A program made the position numbers and the translations under genes. Below, piece after piece: positions 61,371 through 64,000 of a stretch of DNA of 64,000 nucleotides (position 1 is its first letter; every line of letters starts with the position of its first letter). The stretch lies in assembly GCF_016481275.1 (NCBI RefSeq), contig NZ_JAEMNW010000001.1, positions 1,355,531 through 1,419,530 on the forward strand, given 5' to 3'. This DNA comes from Antrihabitans auranticaus (GTDB lineage: Bacteria; Actinomycetota; Actinomycetes; Mycobacteriales; Mycobacteriaceae). Below the pieces are notes generated by a model. That model did not search any database. It was given only the letters and a program-made list of their open reading frames with translations, and was not told the origin of the DNA.

Positions 61371-61607
61371 ATGAATCGATTCGACCGCCAAATCCTCGAA
61401 TTCCTGCTCGCGTGGGCGCCCTACGGCGGACCGCCTGAAGAGGACGTCCTCACCGAATTCGGCATGAGCGCAGACCAATTGGACAAGCGGCGGCACCAGA
61501 TCGTGTCGACACAGCGGACAGGCGAGCTCAACGACGACGAACGACAACTCGCACTGCGTGCCGCAAATCTGGACTATCGGCAACCGGCGAACAACGGAAC
61601 TGCCTAG
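61371..61607 (+). CDS. DUF3263 family protein, copy 2
   Basis: A 78-residue paralogue of the protein at 57980: MNRFDRQILEFLLAWAPYGGPP, EEDVLTEFGMSADQLDK, then NDDERQLALRAANLDY. Differences lie mainly at the two ends; the DNA of the middle part is also very similar. It is the last gene of the NCS1-nitrilase unit, as its partner is the last of the NCS1-thioesterase unit. Function unknown; a regulatory or partner role for the transport unit is inferred. Its end overlaps the convergent ROK gene by 4 bases. Confidence 0.85.
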   Translation: MNRFDRQILEFLLAWAPYGGPPEEDVLTEFGMSADQLDKRRHQIVSTQRTGELNDDERQLALRAANLDYRQPANNGTA

Positions 61608-62803
61608 CCTGCTGTCGGTCGCGCCGCCGGTGGAGTGCTGTGCGTGGCGATTGTCTGATCCACGTTGTCGACGCCCAACAGCCGATCGGCAGTGATCAAC
61701 GCGAGTCCGGTGACGCCGGCGAGCTCGCCGAGGTCGCTGCGGCGCAGCTGGAGATTCCGGGTCGCCAGTGGCAGTGCACGCTGAAAGATCTTCTCGCGTA
61801 TGCCCGAAAGCAAAATCTCGTCGCAGGCGGCAAGCTGCCCGCTGATCACGATGGTGGCGGGGTTCAAGATGCTGACCAGGCTCGCGATAGCTTCCCCGAT
61901 CACGCGCCCGGCGTTCCGCACCGACCGGACCGCATCCATCTGGCCCTGCTGGACCAGCGTGGCGACTTCCGCGACGGACGTGACATCGACACCGGCCGCA
62001 GACAGATCTCGAATGAGCGCCCAACCGCCCGCATACGCCTCGACGCAACCGACGTTGCCGCACCGGCATGGCAGCGGTGCCAGTTGATCCGCCGCGGTGG
62101 CGAGGATGTGCCCGATATCCCCGGCGGCCCCCTCGTTGCCGCGAATGATCTGCCCGTTGAACACCAGACCTGAGCCGATGCCCGTGCCGATCTTGAGGGC
62201 AATGAGGTTGTCGGTCCCGGTCTGCCGCGACTCGGCGACCGCTCGCGAGTTCGTGTCGTTCTCGACGATCGCGGGGCCGGGATAGCGCTTGCTGAACCAA
62301 CCGGCGATATCGAAGCCGTCCCAGCCGGTCATTATCGGCGGATTCACGACACGCCCCGATGCGAACTCCACGGGCCCCGGCACACCGACACCGACACCCC
62401 AGATTTCGTCGTCGTCGTACAGAAGCCGGGCAAACGCAGTTTCCACCAGGCCGAGGACCCGATCCGGACCGTCCCACACGTCGACGCTGTGATTCTGGTG
62501 CCGTAGCGGGGTGCCACTGAGATCGCATACGGACGCGACGAACCCGGACGCTCCAATATCGACGCACGGCAACACCGCGCGCTCCGAGTGGAATGCGAAC
62601 CGGGTAGAAGGTCGGCCCCCGGTGGATTCGCCGCCGTCGACCGCATTGATCAGCCGCGCGTCCAGCAGTGCTGCAAGCCGCTGATTGACCGTCGAACGAG
62701 ACAATCCCGACCGTTCGATGACCTCGATCCGGCTCAGCTCCCCCAAATCACGGAAGAGACCCAGCACGTCACCCACGTGGGATGCGGTCTCGGGTGGTCT
62801 CAT
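61604..62803 (-). CDS. ROK-family transcriptional regulator
   Basis: A 399-residue NagC/XylR-type protein. N-terminal winged helix: RIEVIERSGLSRSTVNQRLAALLDARLI. Then the ROK sugar-kinase-like fold with GVGVPGPVEFASGRVVNPP, GWDGFDIAGWF and LKIGTGIGSGLVFNGQIIRGNEGAAGDIGH (in parts), and the zinc motif CRCGNVGCVEAYAGG. It represses sugar genes and is released by a sugar. ATG 62803 has GGAGA upstream. It is divergent from the sugar-binding protein gene, which it probably controls. Confidence 0.9.
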   Translation of the reverse strand: MRPPETASHVGDVLGLFRDLGELSRIEVIERSGLSRSTVNQRLAALLDARLINAVDGGESTGGRPSTRFAFHSERAVLPCVDIGASGFVASVCDLSGTPLRHQNHSVDVWDGPDRVLGLVETAFARLLYDDDEIWGVGVGVPGPVEFASGRVVNPPIMTGWDGFDIAGWFSKRYPGPAIVENDTNSRAVAESRQTGTDNLIALKIGTGIGSGLVFNGQIIRGNEGAAGDIGHILATAADQLAPLPCRCGNVGCVEAYAGGWALIRDLSAAGVDVTSVAEVATLVQQGQMDAVRSVRNAGRVIGEAIASLVSILNPATIVISGQLAACDEILLSGIREKIFQRALPLATRNLQLRRSDLGELAGVTGLALITADRLLGVDNVDQTIATHSTPPAARPTAG

Positions 62804-62879
62804 CTCGGTCTCCGATCGAACGTGTGGGGCGATGTCCTACGACGGTAGTTTACATGCAACAGCAGTAAAAGAATGCACA

Positions 62880-62904
62880 CTTTTGTATTGCAATCACACA
62901 AAAG
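62880..62904. promoter_or_regulatory. Inverted repeat, candidate ROK operator
   Basis: CTTTTGT (62880-62886) and ACAAAAG (62898-62904) form an inverted repeat with an 11-base AT-rich spacer. It lies between the divergent ROK and binding-protein genes. AT-rich inverted repeats of this kind are usual for NagC/XylR-type regulators. The -10 region of one promoter may be inside it. Confidence 0.55.
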
Positions 62905-62961
62905 GTGCGTTAGTTTCGAGAAGCACCACGCGGTAGTGTTCTGAGCCACAAGGGGTACGAC

Positions 62962-64000
62962 ATGATCGACAGCACGACGTCCACGAAGCCTTGGCGGCGC
63001 CGCGCACAGGTTGCAGTTCCAGTGCTGACGTTGGCGGTCGCCCTCGTCGGATGTTCGCGCGGCGACACGACGGACGACGGCACAGTGCAGGTAGCGGCCA
63101 TCGTCAAAGGTTTGGACAACCCGTTCTTCCAAGCAATGGAGGACGGTCTGATCTCGTCGGCAGAAGAGTCCGGGACCGACGTGACGGTGCAGGCCGCGGC
63201 CGATATCTCCGACACGGTCGGTCAGGCGGACAAGCTCACGGCCCTGGGCGTGCAGGACTACAACTGCTACGTGGTGAATCCGATCAGCGGCACCAACCTG
63301 GTCCAGACCCTCACGCTGATGGCTTCACCCGACAAGCCCGTGGTCAACATCGACAGCCCGCTCGACCCGGAGGCGATCGAGGTCGCCGACCTCGACGTCG
63401 CCACGTACATCGGCACGGACAACAAGGCCGCCGGCGGCAAAGCCGGTGCCTTCATCGTCTCGGAGGCGGGTCCGAACGCCGAGGTTGCCGTCGTCGGCGG
63501 CATTGCCGGTGACGTGACGAGCGCCGCCCGGATCGACGGGTTCAAGGCTGCCGTCGCCGGTCAGGTCGACATAGTCCAAGAGGTAGCCGCGGACTGGAAG
63601 CGCGAAGTCGCACTTACCAAAGCAACCGACATCCTCGCGGCGAACCCGAACGTCAAGGCGTTCTTCGCGGCGAACGACGACATGGGCCTCGGCATCGTCA
63701 AAGCGGTCGAAAATGCCGGGCTCACAGGCAAAGTCGTCGTGGTGAGCGTCGATGGCAACAAAGATGCGCTCGAGTCCGTCGCCGGCGGCGGGTTGAGCGC
63801 AACCGTTGCCCAGTACCCGTACACGATCGGGGCACTCGGCCTGCAGGCATGCGAAGCGGCGGCCGCCGGCATTCAACTGCCCGACACCATCGAATCGCCG
63901 ACCGCCCTGGTCACCCGTGACGACGCGGAAAGCGCCATCGCACAGTTCCCGCGCCCGTTCGAGGCCTTCGACAACCCCCTCGAAACGCTGCTGGCGAGCA
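62962..64000 (+). CDS. Sugar ABC transporter substrate-binding lipoprotein (partial)
   Basis: At least 346 residues; the end lies outside the window. The lipobox is ALVGC after a hydrophobic stretch, so it is anchored outside the membrane. The rest is a type I (RbsB-like) periplasmic-binding fold: VAAIVKGLDNPFFQAMEDGL, YVVNPISGTNLVQTL, VVNIDSPLD, KAFFAANDDMGLGIVKAVENAGL, VVSVDGNKDALESVAAGGLSATVAQYPY (in parts). It should deliver a sugar or polyol to an ABC importer whose other genes follow. ATG 62962 follows AAGGGG. The divergent ROK regulator supports a sugar substrate. Confidence 0.9.
   Translation, partial: MIDSTTSTKPWRRRAQVAVPVLTLAVALVGCSRGDTTDDGTVQVAAIVKGLDNPFFQAMEDGLISSAEESGTDVTVQAAADISDTVGQADKLTALGVQDYNCYVVNPISGTNLVQTLTLMASPDKPVVNIDSPLDPEAIEVADLDVATYIGTDNKAAGGKAGAFIVSEAGPNAEVAVVGGIAGDVTSAARIDGFKAAVAGQVDIVQEVAADWKREVALTKATDILAANPNVKAFFAANDDMGLGIVKAVENAGLTGKVVVVSVDGNKDALESVAGGGLSATVAQYPYTIGALGLQACEAAAAGIQLPDTIESPTALVTRDDAESAIAQFPRPFEAFDNPLETLLAS

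Overview
The window is GC-rich DNA from an actinobacterium, most likely a mycolic-acid-containing member of the Mycobacteriales close to Rhodococcus or Nocardia. The signs are a carboxylic acid reductase, a Ddn-type (F420-dependent) nitroreductase, a PknD-like Ser/Thr kinase with an NHL beta-propeller, many small secreted proteins, frequent GTG starts, many ATGA overlaps and a large catabolic gene load. The species cannot be named from sequence alone. No rRNA, tRNA, CRISPR array, insertion sequence or prophage was seen. It reads as chromosomal DNA rich in regulated catabolic operons.

Layout. 0-5 kb: small regulators, a lipoprotein, a secreted protein, an acyltransferase/SRPBCC pair and a DUF1460 cell-wall protein. 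5-12.4 kb: a PaaK-like ligase, then an operon with a 33-base palindrome at its start (di-iron hydroxylase, TetR), a flavin monooxygenase, a CitE-like lyase, a secreted protein and a Ddn-like reductase. 12.4-20.1 kb: a StyA-like monooxygenase, free-Met-R-sulfoxide reductase, a DszA/DszC-type monooxygenase pair, a DUF35 protein, an acyl-CoA dehydrogenase and a CoA-transferase. 20.1-21.3 kb: trpS behind a Trp-Trp leader peptide. 21.3-30.4 kb: TetR, two FAD oxidoreductases, carboxylic acid reductase and a secreted propeller-like protein. 30.5-34.1 kb: a DUF2252 protein and the NHL kinase.

34.2-42.3 kb is a coherent sugar operon pair. It holds an RpiB-like isomerase, a DhaK-DhaL kinase, an SDR, a TIM-barrel isomerase, an MHS-family transporter, a two-subunit transketolase and a GntR regulator. 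Palindromes built on GTTGAC/GTCAAC lie in both control regions. The gene set fits tetritol/erythrulose (or another branched or short sugar) breakdown to pentose-phosphate intermediates.

42.3-61.6 kb is the least explained part. It has a PLP decarboxylase, a split D-glutamate cyclase (DUF1445 + DUF4392), an operon of FAH hydrolase, D-serine-dehydratase-like PLP enzyme, RidA and an atypical SDR, and then an operon of aldehyde dehydrogenase, GMC oxidoreductase, a possible gluconate-dehydrogenase subunit-3-like protein and DUF1989. Two NCS1 transporter modules follow, each ending in a DUF3263 gene. One carries a thioesterase broken by two apparent frameshifts, the other an intact nitrilase. A GATATAC-type motif occurs upstream of the FAH operon, the D-glutamate cyclase genes, a GntR gene and the first NCS1 gene, and suggests one regulon for D-amino-acid or nitrogen-compound use. 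The window ends with a ROK repressor divergent from a sugar-binding lipoprotein of an ABC importer.
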